A stretch of DNA of 46,989 nucleotides from an uncultured Actinomycetes bacterium (GTDB lineage: Bacteria; Actinomycetota; Acidimicrobiia; Acidimicrobiales; RAAP-2), in the NCBI GenBank assembly GCA_903873775.1, contig CAIQPR010000048.1:1-46989 (forward strand), read 5' to 3'. Position 1 is the stretch's first letter, and each line of letters starts with the position of its first letter. A model generated the notes under the pieces. The model saw only the letters and a list, made by a program, of their open reading frames with translations, made no database searches and had not been told where the DNA came from. The position numbers and the translations under genes were made by a program. Positions 23,668 to 32,143 of the stretch are shown here, one piece after another.

Positions 23668-25176
23668 CTAGCGGCGCACGAACGGCAGACCGTCGGCGGC
23701 GGGGGGACGAATGCGTCCCACCAGACCCGAGACCACCAGGATCGTCACCGCGTAGGGCAAGGCGTCAATGAAAGCGCCCGGAATGTGCGTCTGGCCCGAC
23801 CAGATGCTCACCTGCGCACCGAGTGACGCGGTGAATCCGAACAACAACGAGGCGACGAGTGCCCCGTAGGGACGCCAGCGACCAAAGATCATGATGGCGA
23901 GTGCTACGTATCCGAAGTTGTTCGACATACCAAAGGCGAACTGCGTGTCCTTACCCAAGGTGAGAGCGGCCCCACCGAGTCCAGCGAGGAATCCACCGAG
24001 GATCGTGGCGGCGTATCGCATCCGGAACACATTGATACCGACGGTCTCGGACGCGATCGGCTTTTCACCGACGGACCGGGTCCGAAGTCCCCAGCGCGTG
24101 CGGAACAGCAGGACGTTCGTGAAGACCGCCATCCCAATGGTGATGTAGACGATGATGTTCTGCGCGAAGAGCACCGGGCCGACGACGGGGATACGCGACA
24201 GGACTGGCACGTTCCACGTCGGCAACGTCAGGGTCTGATTGAGGTTCTGGTGCACGTCCAAAACCGCGTCGGAGATGAACTGCGACACGGCGGTGGCGAA
24301 GGACACCAACAAAATGCCGACGATGATCTGATTCGCTCGGTACCGATTCGCCATCAGCGCGAGAACCCACGAGAACACCATGCCGATCGATCCCGCGAGC
24401 AACAACGCCAGCCAGAGCGAGATGCCGGTTCCGTTCATCGCACTGGCGACGAGAGTGGAGACGAGGGCACCGGCAATGAACTGACCTTCGATCGCGATGT
24501 TCACCACGCCTGAGCGTTCGCTCATGGTTCCGGCGAGGGCCCCAAGAGCCAAGAACGGCGACCACTGGATTGCGCCCCACAAGATGCCGGTGAGCGGCAG
24601 GGGAAGGTTGTCAATGGGGGTGATCCGGGCAACCCAAATCAAGAACGCGAGAATGAAGAGAACAATGCCCGCGTACAGCAGCGGAGACGCGAGGCGGTCG
24701 AAGCGGCGCCACACCACAATGGCGCCGACAACGGCGCTAATGGCACCAAAGAGGTACCCGGTCACCGAAACCGACACCAAGAAATCTCGGATCTGGCCGT
24801 CCTGATTGATCCCCAGCCATAAGGAGATAGGCCAGGCGACGAACAACACACCCACAATGGCCGCGACGATGCGAGCCGCACGAGGCAGACGGGGCAGAGG
24901 CGAGAAGACCGAGGGCCCGAACGCGAGCGGGAGTACCAGAACGCCAAGGACGAGGACGAGAACCCTGAGCCAGGAACTGAGTTCGGGCACCGATGTGGCG
25001 CTGTTGTAGGCGAGCTGGATCTGCGTGTGAATCGACGACGGTGTTGACCCAAACCAGAGGACTTCAATGGCACCCAGGACAATCAGCGAGATGCCGTATC
25101 CAAGTGAGCGCGTTCGCGTGATGGTGCGGAGATTGTCAATCGTGACGATTTCCGGAGTGGTCGTTACGTTGCTCAT
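23668..25176 (-). CDS. Nucleoside ABC transporter permease (second of two)
   Basis: 502 residues from ATG 25176, which overlaps the previous stop by one base (TAATG). The core is a BPD_transp_2 permease of the BmpA-type nucleoside system: ALAGTMSERSGVVNIAIEGQ, GLRTRSVGEKPIASETVGIN (the coupling-loop pattern), then GGFLAGLGGAALTLG and FGYVALAIMIFGRW. It has a long N-terminal extension (about 1-170) with four or five extra hydrophobic segments before the core, longer than typical NupQ-like partners. Confidence 0.92.
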   Translation of the reverse strand: MSNVTTTPEIVTIDNLRTITRTRSLGYGISLIVLGAIEVLWFGSTPSSIHTQIQLAYNSATSVPELSSWLRVLVLVLGVLVLPLAFGPSVFSPLPRLPRAARIVAAIVGVLFVAWPISLWLGINQDGQIRDFLVSVSVTGYLFGAISAVVGAIVVWRRFDRLASPLLYAGIVLFILAFLIWVARITPIDNLPLPLTGILWGAIQWSPFLALGALAGTMSERSGVVNIAIEGQFIAGALVSTLVASAMNGTGISLWLALLLAGSIGMVFSWVLALMANRYRANQIIVGILLVSFATAVSQFISDAVLDVHQNLNQTLTLPTWNVPVLSRIPVVGPVLFAQNIIVYITIGMAVFTNVLLFRTRWGLRTRSVGEKPIASETVGINVFRMRYAATILGGFLAGLGGAALTLGKDTQFAFGMSNNFGYVALAIMIFGRWRPYGALVASLLFGFTASLGAQVSIWSGQTHIPGAFIDALPYAVTILVVSGLVGRIRPPAADGLPFVRR

Positions 25177-26444
25177 TACGCCCAACCTCCCGCAGCAGTC
25201 GAGGTGGCGTACCGCTCACCGTTCTTCAACTTGAAGATGTCCACGACCAGGAACGGTGTGGCGACACAGAAGGCGACCACCGCCTGGATCACGAGTGCCA
25301 GCGACGGTTGCAGCTGCGTGGCGGACTGCATCGCGAGACCACCCGACTGCATCGCGCCAAAGAAGAGTGCGGCGGCGAACACGCCCCAGGGCTTGTTGCG
25401 ACCGATCAAGGCGACCGCGATCGCGTCGATGCCGTACGAACCACCAAAGTTCGGGCTCATGAAGTGGTCAATGCCCGTGAGCTCGATCATGCCCGCGAAT
25501 CCGAGCATGGCCCCCGCCAAGGACAGCGACACGACGATCGCGCGCTTGGAGTTAATACCCGCGGTGCGCGCCGCCTCGGGAGATTGACCCACCATCTTCA
25601 ATTGGAAACCCAACTTCGAGCGATTGAAGAACCACTGAACCGCGAAGACCGAAGCGACGGCGAACACGAAGCCCAAGCTCAATTGCAGATTGGACCCGAT
25701 GCCGGACAATAGGAAGGGCAGCTGACCAGCCGGTGGGATGGCCTTTGAGGCACCGTCAGCAAAGCCCGGACGCGCAATGAAGGTCAAGGTGAGGAACCAC
25801 GGCAATAAGAAGCCGATGATGCGACTGGTCATCATGGTGGTGATGACCTCGTGTGCTCCGGTGTAGGCCTTTAAAACACCGGCGAAGGCCGCCAACAGCG
25901 CGCCGCCGGCCATGGCGGCGATGATCTCCAGCGGTACGAGAAGAATCGCCGGCAAATGCACGGAGATTGCGACGATCAAGCACAGGGCGCCACCGCCAAT
26001 CACTTGACCCTGACCACCGATGTCGAACAGACCACTCTGGAAACCAATGGCGAGACCGAGTCCCGCCACGATGAGGGGTGTCGCGTAGGTCACGGTGCCT
26101 GACGGCCCGAAAAGAGGATTCAAGACGGTCGCGAGATTCGCCATCGATGGGTTGTCGATGAGCACGCGGAGGTCGTGGAAATTCACCACCGCACCCTCGA
26201 AGAGCTGCACGTACGCGTAGGTAATGGTGTTCCACGTCAGCGCGATAGTGGCGCCCATGTGCGAGAAGAAGGACTCCCAGGACGTGAGCAGTTCGGGCGT
26301 GGTCAGAATGATGAGGAAGCCCGCGAAGACGAGGGCGACAAACAGGGACAAGAGCAAAATGAGCGCCATGTTCGCTTGGCGCATCCGCAGAAGGAATGCC
26401 AATACTTGCTGAGAGGCACTCTTTTTCGTACTCACTTCGCTCAC
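25176..26444 (-). CDS. Nucleoside ABC transporter permease (first of two)
   Basis: 422 residues. BPD_transp_2 permease: AIGFQSGLFDIGGQGQVIGG is the signature loop, FNRSKLGFQLKMVGQSPEAA and ARTAGINSKRAIVVS give the coupling helix region, and GSYGIDAIAVALIGRNKPWG is typical of this family. It starts at GTG 26444, overlapping the ATPase stop (GTGA). With its neighbour it forms the membrane channel for nucleosides, matching the catabolic island at the left. Confidence 0.93.
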   Translation of the reverse strand: MSEVSTKKSASQQVLAFLLRMRQANMALILLLSLFVALVFAGFLIILTTPELLTSWESFFSHMGATIALTWNTITYAYVQLFEGAVVNFHDLRVLIDNPSMANLATVLNPLFGPSGTVTYATPLIVAGLGLAIGFQSGLFDIGGQGQVIGGGALCLIVAISVHLPAILLVPLEIIAAMAGGALLAAFAGVLKAYTGAHEVITTMMTSRIIGFLLPWFLTLTFIARPGFADGASKAIPPAGQLPFLLSGIGSNLQLSLGFVFAVASVFAVQWFFNRSKLGFQLKMVGQSPEAARTAGINSKRAIVVSLSLAGAMLGFAGMIELTGIDHFMSPNFGGSYGIDAIAVALIGRNKPWGVFAAALFFGAMQSGGLAMQSATQLQPSLALVIQAVVAFCVATPFLVVDIFKLKNGERYATSTAAGGWA

Positions 26445-27967
26445 GGCGTCACTCCCGTTGCTTCAGTAGACCTCGCACCGGCCATCAACAGACCGAACTC
26501 CTCGCGCGACGTCGTTGGCGGCACGATGTCCTGCACCCGGCCGTCGTAGAGCACGGCGACGCGGTCACCGAGAGCGATGACTTCGTCCAACTCGGAGGAC
26601 ACGATAATGACCGCCGCCCCCGCATCACGGTTGGCGACGATTTGCTTGTGCATGAATTCAATCGACCCGACATCAAGTCCTCGCGTGGGCTGGGCACAAA
26701 TGAGCACTTTGAGCTCCCGCGACAGCTCACGAGCCATGACGACCTTCTGCTGGTTTCCACCCGACAGTTCACCCACGGCGGTGTCGATGCCGGGAGAGCG
26801 GATGTCGAACTCCTTGCGGCGCACTTCAGCGTTTTCGCGGATGGCTTTGATCTTGCGTCCGAAAATGCCCCCGAACTTGGGGCTGTGGATCTGGTCGAGG
26901 ACGAGATTGTCCGCAATGGACATTCCGGGAATGAGACCGTGCACTTGACGGTCCTCCGGCACGTGAGCGACACCCGCGTCGAGGATATGGCGCACAGATC
27001 GACCGGCGAGGTTGTCGCCGTTCAAGGACACTTTGCCCGACACCACGGGTCGCATGCCGGTGAGCGCCTCCACAAGTTCCGTTTGCCCGTTGCCCTGCAC
27101 GCCGGCGATAGCCAGGATTTCGCCGCGGCGAACATCAAAGGACACACCCTTGACCGCCGTCAGACCGCGATCGTCTTCGACGTACAAATCGGACACCGAC
27201 AACACCACGTCTCCAGGCGTCGCCGGCGTCTTGTCCACAACCAGGTCAACCTCGCGACCAACCATCATGGACGCGAGCTCTTCTTCGTTGACCTCGTCCG
27301 GTGTGGTGGAGCCCACGACTTCACCCAAGCGAATAACGGTGATCACGTCGGCGATGGCGAGAACTTCGCGCAGCTTGTGCGTGATGAAGATGATGGACGT
27401 GCCCTGTTCCTTGAGCGTTTTCAGAATCTCGATCAACGCGTCGGTCTCTTGCGGGGTCAGCACGGCGGTCGGTTCATCCAAGATGAGAATCTTCGCGTTG
27501 TGACTCAGGGCCTTCAGAATCTCCACGCGCTGTTGCGTACCGATCGGCAGGTTTTCGATGATCGCGTCGGGATCAATCTGAAAGTTGTACTCGTTTGCAA
27601 TCTGTTCAATGCGTGTCCGCGCGGCCTCGCGGTCAATGAAGGGCCACGGGCGTACGTCTTCTGATCCGAGAATGATGTTTTCGAGAACGTTGAACACGGG
27701 AATCAGCATGAAGTGCTGGTGCACCATGCCGATGCCGTGGGCCACGGCGTCCTTCGGGTCACGAATGGTGATGGGCTTGTCGTCAATCAATATTTGACCG
27801 CTGTCGGGCGTCAGAAGTCCGTAGAGGACGTTCATCAACGTTGACTTGCCCGCGCCATTTTCGCCGAGGAGGCAGTGGATCTGTCCTGGCTCGACAACCA
27901 GGCTGATGTCCTTGTTGGCAACGAGGGACCCAAATGATTTGGTGATGCCACGAAGCTCGAGTTTCAC
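26441..27967 (-). CDS. Nucleoside ABC transporter ATP-binding protein (two ATPase domains)
   Basis: 508 residues with two ABC modules, as in sugar/nucleoside importers. Module 1: Walker A GENGAGKST (35-43), signature-like LPIGTQQRVEI, Walker B ILILDEPTAVLTPQE. Module 2: degenerate Walker A GVQGNGQTEL and signature LSGGNQQKVVMAREL. The worn second P-loop is normal for the BmpA-associated ATPases. ATG 27967 lies 91 bases after the binding-protein stop, with a large hairpin between, so it is probably made in lower amounts than the binding protein. Confidence 0.94.
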   Translation of the reverse strand: MKLELRGITKSFGSLVANKDISLVVEPGQIHCLLGENGAGKSTLMNVLYGLLTPDSGQILIDDKPITIRDPKDAVAHGIGMVHQHFMLIPVFNVLENIILGSEDVRPWPFIDREAARTRIEQIANEYNFQIDPDAIIENLPIGTQQRVEILKALSHNAKILILDEPTAVLTPQETDALIEILKTLKEQGTSIIFITHKLREVLAIADVITVIRLGEVVGSTTPDEVNEEELASMMVGREVDLVVDKTPATPGDVVLSVSDLYVEDDRGLTAVKGVSFDVRRGEILAIAGVQGNGQTELVEALTGMRPVVSGKVSLNGDNLAGRSVRHILDAGVAHVPEDRQVHGLIPGMSIADNLVLDQIHSPKFGGIFGRKIKAIRENAEVRRKEFDIRSPGIDTAVGELSGGNQQKVVMARELSRELKVLICAQPTRGLDVGSIEFMHKQIVANRDAGAAVIIVSSELDEVIALGDRVAVLYDGRVQDIVPPTTSREEFGLLMAGARSTEATGVTP

Positions 27968-27999
27968 AGAGTCCGACCTTACCTGAACGTGACAAACAA

Positions 28000-28041
28000 A
28001 GAGGGAGGGTCAGGCTCGAAAGCCCGACCCTCCCTCTTTGG
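28000..28041 (-). terminator. Intercistronic hairpin between binding protein and ATPase (partial terminator)
   Basis: Arms 28000-28013 and 28028-28041 are 14 bases and perfectly complementary (AAAGAGGGAGGGTC with GACCCTCCCTCTTT). After one A/C mismatch there is an inner GGCT-CGAA-AGCC stem with a tetraloop. On the transcribed strand it is followed by TTTGTTTGT. Placed inside the operon, it would stop part of the transcription or protect the 5' message, giving more binding protein than ATPase. Confidence 0.8.
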
Positions 28042-28058
28042 GAAGTACGTGGAACGGA

Positions 28059-29225
28059 CTACTTGCCGCCCACCGCAACCTTGATGGTGCCCTTTTCGAT
28101 ACCCGCCGTGATCGTCTTGATCGCGGCCAGCGTCTTGGCGGTCACAGTCTTCGCGGCGGTGCCGGAGTCCTGCACGAAGGCAGCGCCACCGTTGGCGAGC
28201 GTACCGACGTAGTTTCCACCCTTGAAGGCGCCCGTGGCCTGAGCGACAACAGCAGCCGTCACCGACGCCGTGACACCCTTGGTCACCGAGTTGAGGAAGA
28301 TGCTGCAGTCCGCGGCGTCGCTGACGCAGCCGTCGGTGTCAACCCATTCCACATTCGCCTTGACCGAGTGCGAACCATTCCAGGTCTTCACCGCAGCCGT
28401 GGTACCGAGGCCGTCAGAACCGGCAACCGGGAACACCGTGGTCGCACCCTCGTTCAAGAAGGCCGTGGTGTCGGTGCTGGCGTCCGCTGTGTCGGTGAAG
28501 CTACCAATGAAGGTTCCCGTCTGGGTCTTCTCGTTCCAGCCCAGCACCTGCACATCGTGCTTCGGCTTGACCGTCGAGTTGTAGTACTGCACGCCGTCGT
28601 AGTAGCCGTCCATGTAGTACGTCACCGACGAGAACTGCAGACCACCGTAGGTAGCAACCTTCGGGCTGTTCGGGTTCACCGACGCCGCGTAGGCCGCAGC
28701 CTCGTAACCACCGAGGAAGGCGTCCTGCTGGGTCGAGTACGTCAGACCCAAGTAGTTCGGCTCCGAGCCGGTGTACGGGGGGTTCGCAACGCCGTCATTG
28801 CCGGGGCTGGCGTCCGGGTTGTCAACCTGCGCGAAGTGAATCTTCGGGTTGGCGACCACGGCGTTCCACGTCGCGTCGGACATCAAGAAACCAACGGTGA
28901 TGATGATGTTGCACTTGTCATTCACGAAGGTCGCGATTTCCGAGTCGTACGTCGACTCCGTACCGTTCGGAGGCGTTGATTCCACCTTCGTCGTGATGTT
29001 CTTGCTCAACTTCGCCGCGTTGCTAAGTCCGAGAAACGCCGAGGCGTTAAATGACTTGTCGTTCTTACCACCGGTGTCCGTGACTTCACACGCGAGCGTC
29101 TTTGCGTACGTGACGTGCGAGCGCGTTGTCGCCTGAGCGACGCCGGACCCACCGACCACTGCAATGGAGCTCACCGCGAGCATGCTGGCGGTGACAAGAG
29201 CCGAACGGCTCCATGCCTTCTTCAT
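28059..29225 (-). CDS. BmpA/PnrA-family nucleoside-binding protein
   Basis: 388 residues. Signal sequence with a cut expected after AQA at about 32 (SSIAVVGGSGVAQA). The mature protein follows the Bmp family: CEVTDTGGKNDKSFNASAFLG near the start, NIIITVGFLMSDA, then YSTQQDAFLGGYEAAAYA and VFPVAGSDGLGTTAAVK. It captures nucleosides outside the membrane for the two permeases. There is no lipobox cysteine, unusual for a monoderm where such proteins are normally lipoproteins. ATG 29225 has a perfect AGGAGG six bases upstream. A minus-strand TGATAAT is nearby as a possible -10. Confidence 0.92.
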   Translation of the reverse strand: MKKAWSRSALVTASMLAVSSIAVVGGSGVAQATTRSHVTYAKTLACEVTDTGGKNDKSFNASAFLGLSNAAKLSKNITTKVESTPPNGTESTYDSEIATFVNDKCNIIITVGFLMSDATWNAVVANPKIHFAQVDNPDASPGNDGVANPPYTGSEPNYLGLTYSTQQDAFLGGYEAAAYAASVNPNSPKVATYGGLQFSSVTYYMDGYYDGVQYYNSTVKPKHDVQVLGWNEKTQTGTFIGSFTDTADASTDTTAFLNEGATTVFPVAGSDGLGTTAAVKTWNGSHSVKANVEWVDTDGCVSDAADCSIFLNSVTKGVTASVTAAVVAQATGAFKGGNYVGTLANGGAAFVQDSGTAAKTVTAKTLAAIKTITAGIEKGTIKVAVGGK

Positions 29226-29287
29226 TCCAATCCTCCTGGACAATTATCAGTGACCACGCCATGCCAAGGTGCAAACGACACGGGTGA

Positions 29288-29302
29288 GGAGCGCATTGCT
29301 CC
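29288..29302. promoter_or_regulatory. Inverted repeat upstream of the nucleoside-transporter operon
   Basis: GGAGC-GCATT-GCTCC, perfect 5-base arms, about 60-75 bases before the binding-protein start. The rest of the 250-base gap 29226-29477 shows the ribosome site and a TGATAAT near 29250, and nothing else I can name. A regulator site is possible but the arms are short. Confidence 0.3.
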
Positions 29303-29477
29303 GTTGCTGAAACTACATCAATGAGAGTCACTTTGTGTTTCGTGCGTGTGACACCTCTCCCGACCAGCGAATTCAGGACGCCGACGAAGCATCACTTGGG
29401 CAAATCGTGACGGAACGTTCACGTGGCGATCACCACGGACCCTCTCACTGCGAGCGCGAGGACGCTGTGACGATCGG

Positions 29478-29915
29478 CTACTCGACGAAGGAACCAACGC
29501 GAGACGGTACGGGTTCAGCACCGTTGAAGAAACTGAATTCCCAGTGTCCGGCGTACGCCTTCTCGAGCATGCCGCTTAAGCGGTACGGACGTGAGGTCTG
29601 TGAACCGTCGGGCCACGTGATGACATTGACGGCGGGAACGATGAAGAACACAATCTCTCCGCGCTTGACCGCTCGCGGCGTTTCCCACGTCCAGCCATAG
29701 GTCTCGGGGCGGGCGACGAATTCCGTGAAGAACTTTCGCAGCTCCGGTCCACCTTCAGCTTCTTGTCCGACTTCGGATCCGTAGAGAACGGCGTCGGCGC
29801 GGAAGAGCTGAAGCACCCTCTCCACCTTGTGCGCCTTCAGGGCGTCTACGAGCTGTGTCAGCACGCTGTCAACGAGTTCAATCTCTTCGTGGTTCGCCAC
29901 GGCCTCATTGTTCAC
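29478..29915 (-). CDS. NTF2-like (SnoaL-type) small protein
   Basis: 145 residues from GTG 29915. The pattern fits the NTF2-like fold: an N-terminal helix with LTQLVDALKAHKVERVLQLF, then ADAVLYGSEVG, a helix RKFFTEFVARPETYGW, then strands GEIVFFIVPAVNVITWPDG and GHWEFSFFNG. Members range from enzymes to binding proteins; no active residues can be assigned. A longer frame from 29999 begins with atypical sequence, so I prefer the GTG, though no clear ribosome site marks it. It diverges from the esterase gene at about 190 bases. Confidence 0.65.
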   Translation of the reverse strand: MNNEAVANHEEIELVDSVLTQLVDALKAHKVERVLQLFRADAVLYGSEVGQEAEGGPELRKFFTEFVARPETYGWTWETPRAVKRGEIVFFIVPAVNVITWPDGSQTSRPYRLSGMLEKAYAGHWEFSFFNGAEPVPSRVGSFVE

Positions 29916-30090
29916 CCAACGAGCCGAATTCACAAGAGCACCCGGAACGACGTATACCAAGTGCCGACAACTCTCCAGCAAGTACTGGCCTGATCGCACG
30001 CGAGGGTCTCACAAAGTGCACCAAGGGTCCAGAAAAGCCGTTCCCCCGCGATTCCTGTACGACGGTCCCCGTGACGCGAGGCGGTGAACA

Positions 30091-30096
30091 TAATGT
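30091..30096 (+). promoter_or_regulatory. Leaderless -10 element of the esterase gene
   Basis: TAATGT, then seven bases, then ATG 30104. No ribosome site is present before this ATG. Confidence 0.5.
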
Positions 30097-30103
30097 GTCG
30101 CTC

Positions 30104-31138
30104 ATGGCCTACGACCCCGATACCGATCCCCGACTCGATCCTCGTCTGAGGGAACTCCTGAAGGCATTGCCGGCGGCGACGCCGCAGGACAATGTGCGCA
30201 GTCGCGACGAGCTCGTAGCGGCAGCGGCCTCTCCCGCCGGACTCGAGGCGGCGGAATTCGTGCGCGCCGTCACCGACGCGATGGACGTGGAAGAGGTGGT
30301 GCCGCAGGCGGGGCTCCGCGTCAGCACGATCTCAATTGTCTCTCAGCCCGACGGCAACACGATTCCGCTCCAGATCATTCGTCCCGACGATGACCGCGTC
30401 CTCCCGAGCGTCGTGTACATCCACGGCGGCGGCATGGCGACGATGTCGTGCACGCTCGGCAACTATCGCGCGTGGGGCAAGATCCTGGCGCACCACGGTC
30501 TGGTCGTCGTTATGCCGGATTTCCGCAACTCGGTCCAACCCTCGAGCTCGGGCGATATCGCTCCGTTCCCGGGCGGACTCAACGACTGCGTCTCCACCGT
30601 GCGCTACGTCCACGAACACGCAAACGAACTGGGTATCGACCCCACCCACATCACCGTCGCCGGCGAGAGCGGCGGTGGGAATCTCACCCTCGCCACGGCG
30701 CTGCGACTGAAGCGTGAGGGCGACCTCGGTCTCGTGCGCGGACTGTACGCGCTGTGCCCGTACATCGTGGGTGCGTATCCGCACCCTGACCTGCCGAGCA
30801 CGGTCGAGAACAACGGGATCTTCCTCGAGCTCAGTTCGAATGAGACCTACGTGGGATACGGCGAAGAGGCCTACACGTCGAAGAATCCCGAGGCCTGGCC
30901 CTACTTCGCCCAGGTCGAGGACTTGGTGGGACTGCCGCCCACGGTGATCTCGGTGAACGAGTGTGACCCTCTGCGTGATGAGGGCATCGCCTTCTACCGA
31001 CGCCTCCTGGCCGCGGGTGTGGCCGCGCGAGGACGCTGTGTGCTCGGGACCATCCACGGCACGGAGCTCATTCCGATCGCCTGTCCCGACATCACCGCGA
31101 GCACCGCACTCGACCTCGCGACGTTCGCCACCAAGTAA
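30104..31138 (+). CDS. HSL-family alpha/beta hydrolase (esterase)
   Basis: 344 residues. The oxyanion-hole HGGG (107-110) and the nucleophile elbow GESGGGN with Ser189 place it in the hormone-sensitive-lipase-like group. The acid is probably Asp288 in NECDPLRDEG and the base His318 in TIHGTELIP. An N-terminal cap of about 90 residues precedes the fold. No signal peptide, so intracellular. The substrate is likely a small ester, not identifiable from sequence. The start is chosen from the -10 hexamer seven bases upstream; the upstream open frame has no support. Confidence 0.9.
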   Translation: MAYDPDTDPRLDPRLRELLKALPAATPQDNVRSRDELVAAAASPAGLEAAEFVRAVTDAMDVEEVVPQAGLRVSTISIVSQPDGNTIPLQIIRPDDDRVLPSVVYIHGGGMATMSCTLGNYRAWGKILAHHGLVVVMPDFRNSVQPSSSGDIAPFPGGLNDCVSTVRYVHEHANELGIDPTHITVAGESGGGNLTLATALRLKREGDLGLVRGLYALCPYIVGAYPHPDLPSTVENNGIFLELSSNETYVGYGEEAYTSKNPEAWPYFAQVEDLVGLPPTVISVNECDPLRDEGIAFYRRLLAAGVAARGRCVLGTIHGTELIPIACPDITASTALDLATFATK

Positions 31139-31141
31139 CGG

Positions 31142-31163
31142 TGTCGCGCGCCGTCCGGCGACA
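31142..31163 (+). terminator. Weak hairpin after the esterase gene
   Basis: TGTCGC (31142-31147) pairs with GCGACA (31158-31163), with a GC-rich ten-base loop, starting four bases after the esterase stop. No T-run follows, so intrinsic termination is uncertain. The rest of 31139-31258 shows nothing. Confidence 0.35.
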
Positions 31164-31258
31164 GAACAGCCCTCCCCGGCACGCACATTCCTGACAGGCC
31201 GTGCGCGTGGTCGCCGACATTCGTCTCAGCCTTCACGAGTGTTGGTGACCGACGACAC

Positions 31259-32143
31259 TCAATAGACATTGGGCAGCAAGCGCATCACTTGTCCACTCAG
31301 GCACCACGCCGCAAGAAGAAGCGTGGGTGTCGCCACGAGCCAGGTGCGGCGCACGCCCCAGCGACGAGCGAGCACCATCGCCAGAGCGACCGCGACCACC
31401 AGCAAGACGCTCCAGCACACCACCCAGGGCCACGCGCCGCTGTCGCTGTGGCCTTGAACCTCCGCTAGGGACACCGTCGTGGGCGCTCCCGAAGGTGTCG
31501 GCGCGGGTGTGCCGACCAGGGCGGCGTCGACGTAGATGAGGTGCGACGCGGCACTCGCGCCGAAGAGGCCCGCCTGTGACGTCGAGATCAACGTCAGAAG
31601 GGACGCGTTGGCGGGAATGACGGGCAGACGGCTCCCGGCGACGCGCACGTCTTCGACGTGAAAGTGAAAAGTCCCCTGTCCCGTCGTCGCCGTGATCAGC
31701 ACCCCGCGTCGCAGCTGCGCGAGTCCGGCAAAGGGTGCACCGTAAGAGACAGCCTTGCCCATCAGAATCGACTGACCGACCTGACCGGGCAGAGGCGAAT
31801 TCGACTGGTGACCGGGGCCCTGTGCGAGGTCCCCCGAGGTCGTCCCCTCCACCACCACGACCTGCGAGAGATGAAGTGCGGGGACGGAGATGAGTGCAAC
31901 GGGCGTATCCGATGTGATGTGACCGCCGAGAGGTGGACCAATCACGCTCGCCGGATCCAGGAGTCCGCGAAACTGCGCGAACAGTTGCGCCTGCGACCGG
32001 TGTTCTTGCACCGTCGAGAAGGCGTAGACGTACCCGAGGAGAAACACCATCAGAAGCGAGAAGGTGGAGACCGCGACGACGAGAACCCTGGTCCCTCGCG
32101 GACGTCGGGCACGGGTCACTGACGCGTCGCTCGATGCACTCAC
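31259..32143 (-). CDS. Sortase-fold protein lacking all catalytic residues (pseudosortase), three membrane segments
   Basis: 294 residues: one N-terminal helix (about 20-42), a class-E-like sortase beta barrel (85-212), then two C-terminal helices (about 239-259 and 267-285). The barrel is clear from GPGHQSNSPLPGQVG, YGAPFAGLAQLRRG and SLLTLISTS. In active class E sortases these places read AGHR, TLTTC and YRLIV. Here the His is Lys130 (LMGKAVSYGAPF), the Cys is Thr188 (LTLIST) and the Arg is His201 (SHLIYV). So transpeptidation should be impossible. GTG 32143 overlaps the stalked-protein stop by four bases; it is the last gene of the Pst operon. A scaffold or binding role is inferred. Confidence 0.85.
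   Translation of the reverse strand: MSASSDASVTRARRPRGTRVLVVAVSTFSLLMVFLLGYVYAFSTVQEHRSQAQLFAQFRGLLDPASVIGPPLGGHITSDTPVALISVPALHLSQVVVVEGTTSGDLAQGPGHQSNSPLPGQVGQSILMGKAVSYGAPFAGLAQLRRGVLITATTGQGTFHFHVEDVRVAGSRLPVIPANASLLTLISTSQAGLFGASAASHLIYVDAALVGTPAPTPSGAPTTVSLAEVQGHSDSGAWPWVVCWSVLLVVAVALAMVLARRWGVRRTWLVATPTLLLAAWCLSGQVMRLLPNVY

Noticed and set aside
26396..27664. 422-codon open frame opposite the nucleoside ABC ATPase
   Set aside because: Shadow of a two-domain ATPase with all its motifs; no ribosome site and no recognisable protein pattern.
31259..32143. Active class E sortase
   Set aside because: All three catalytic positions are substituted, so the fold is called but the activity is not.
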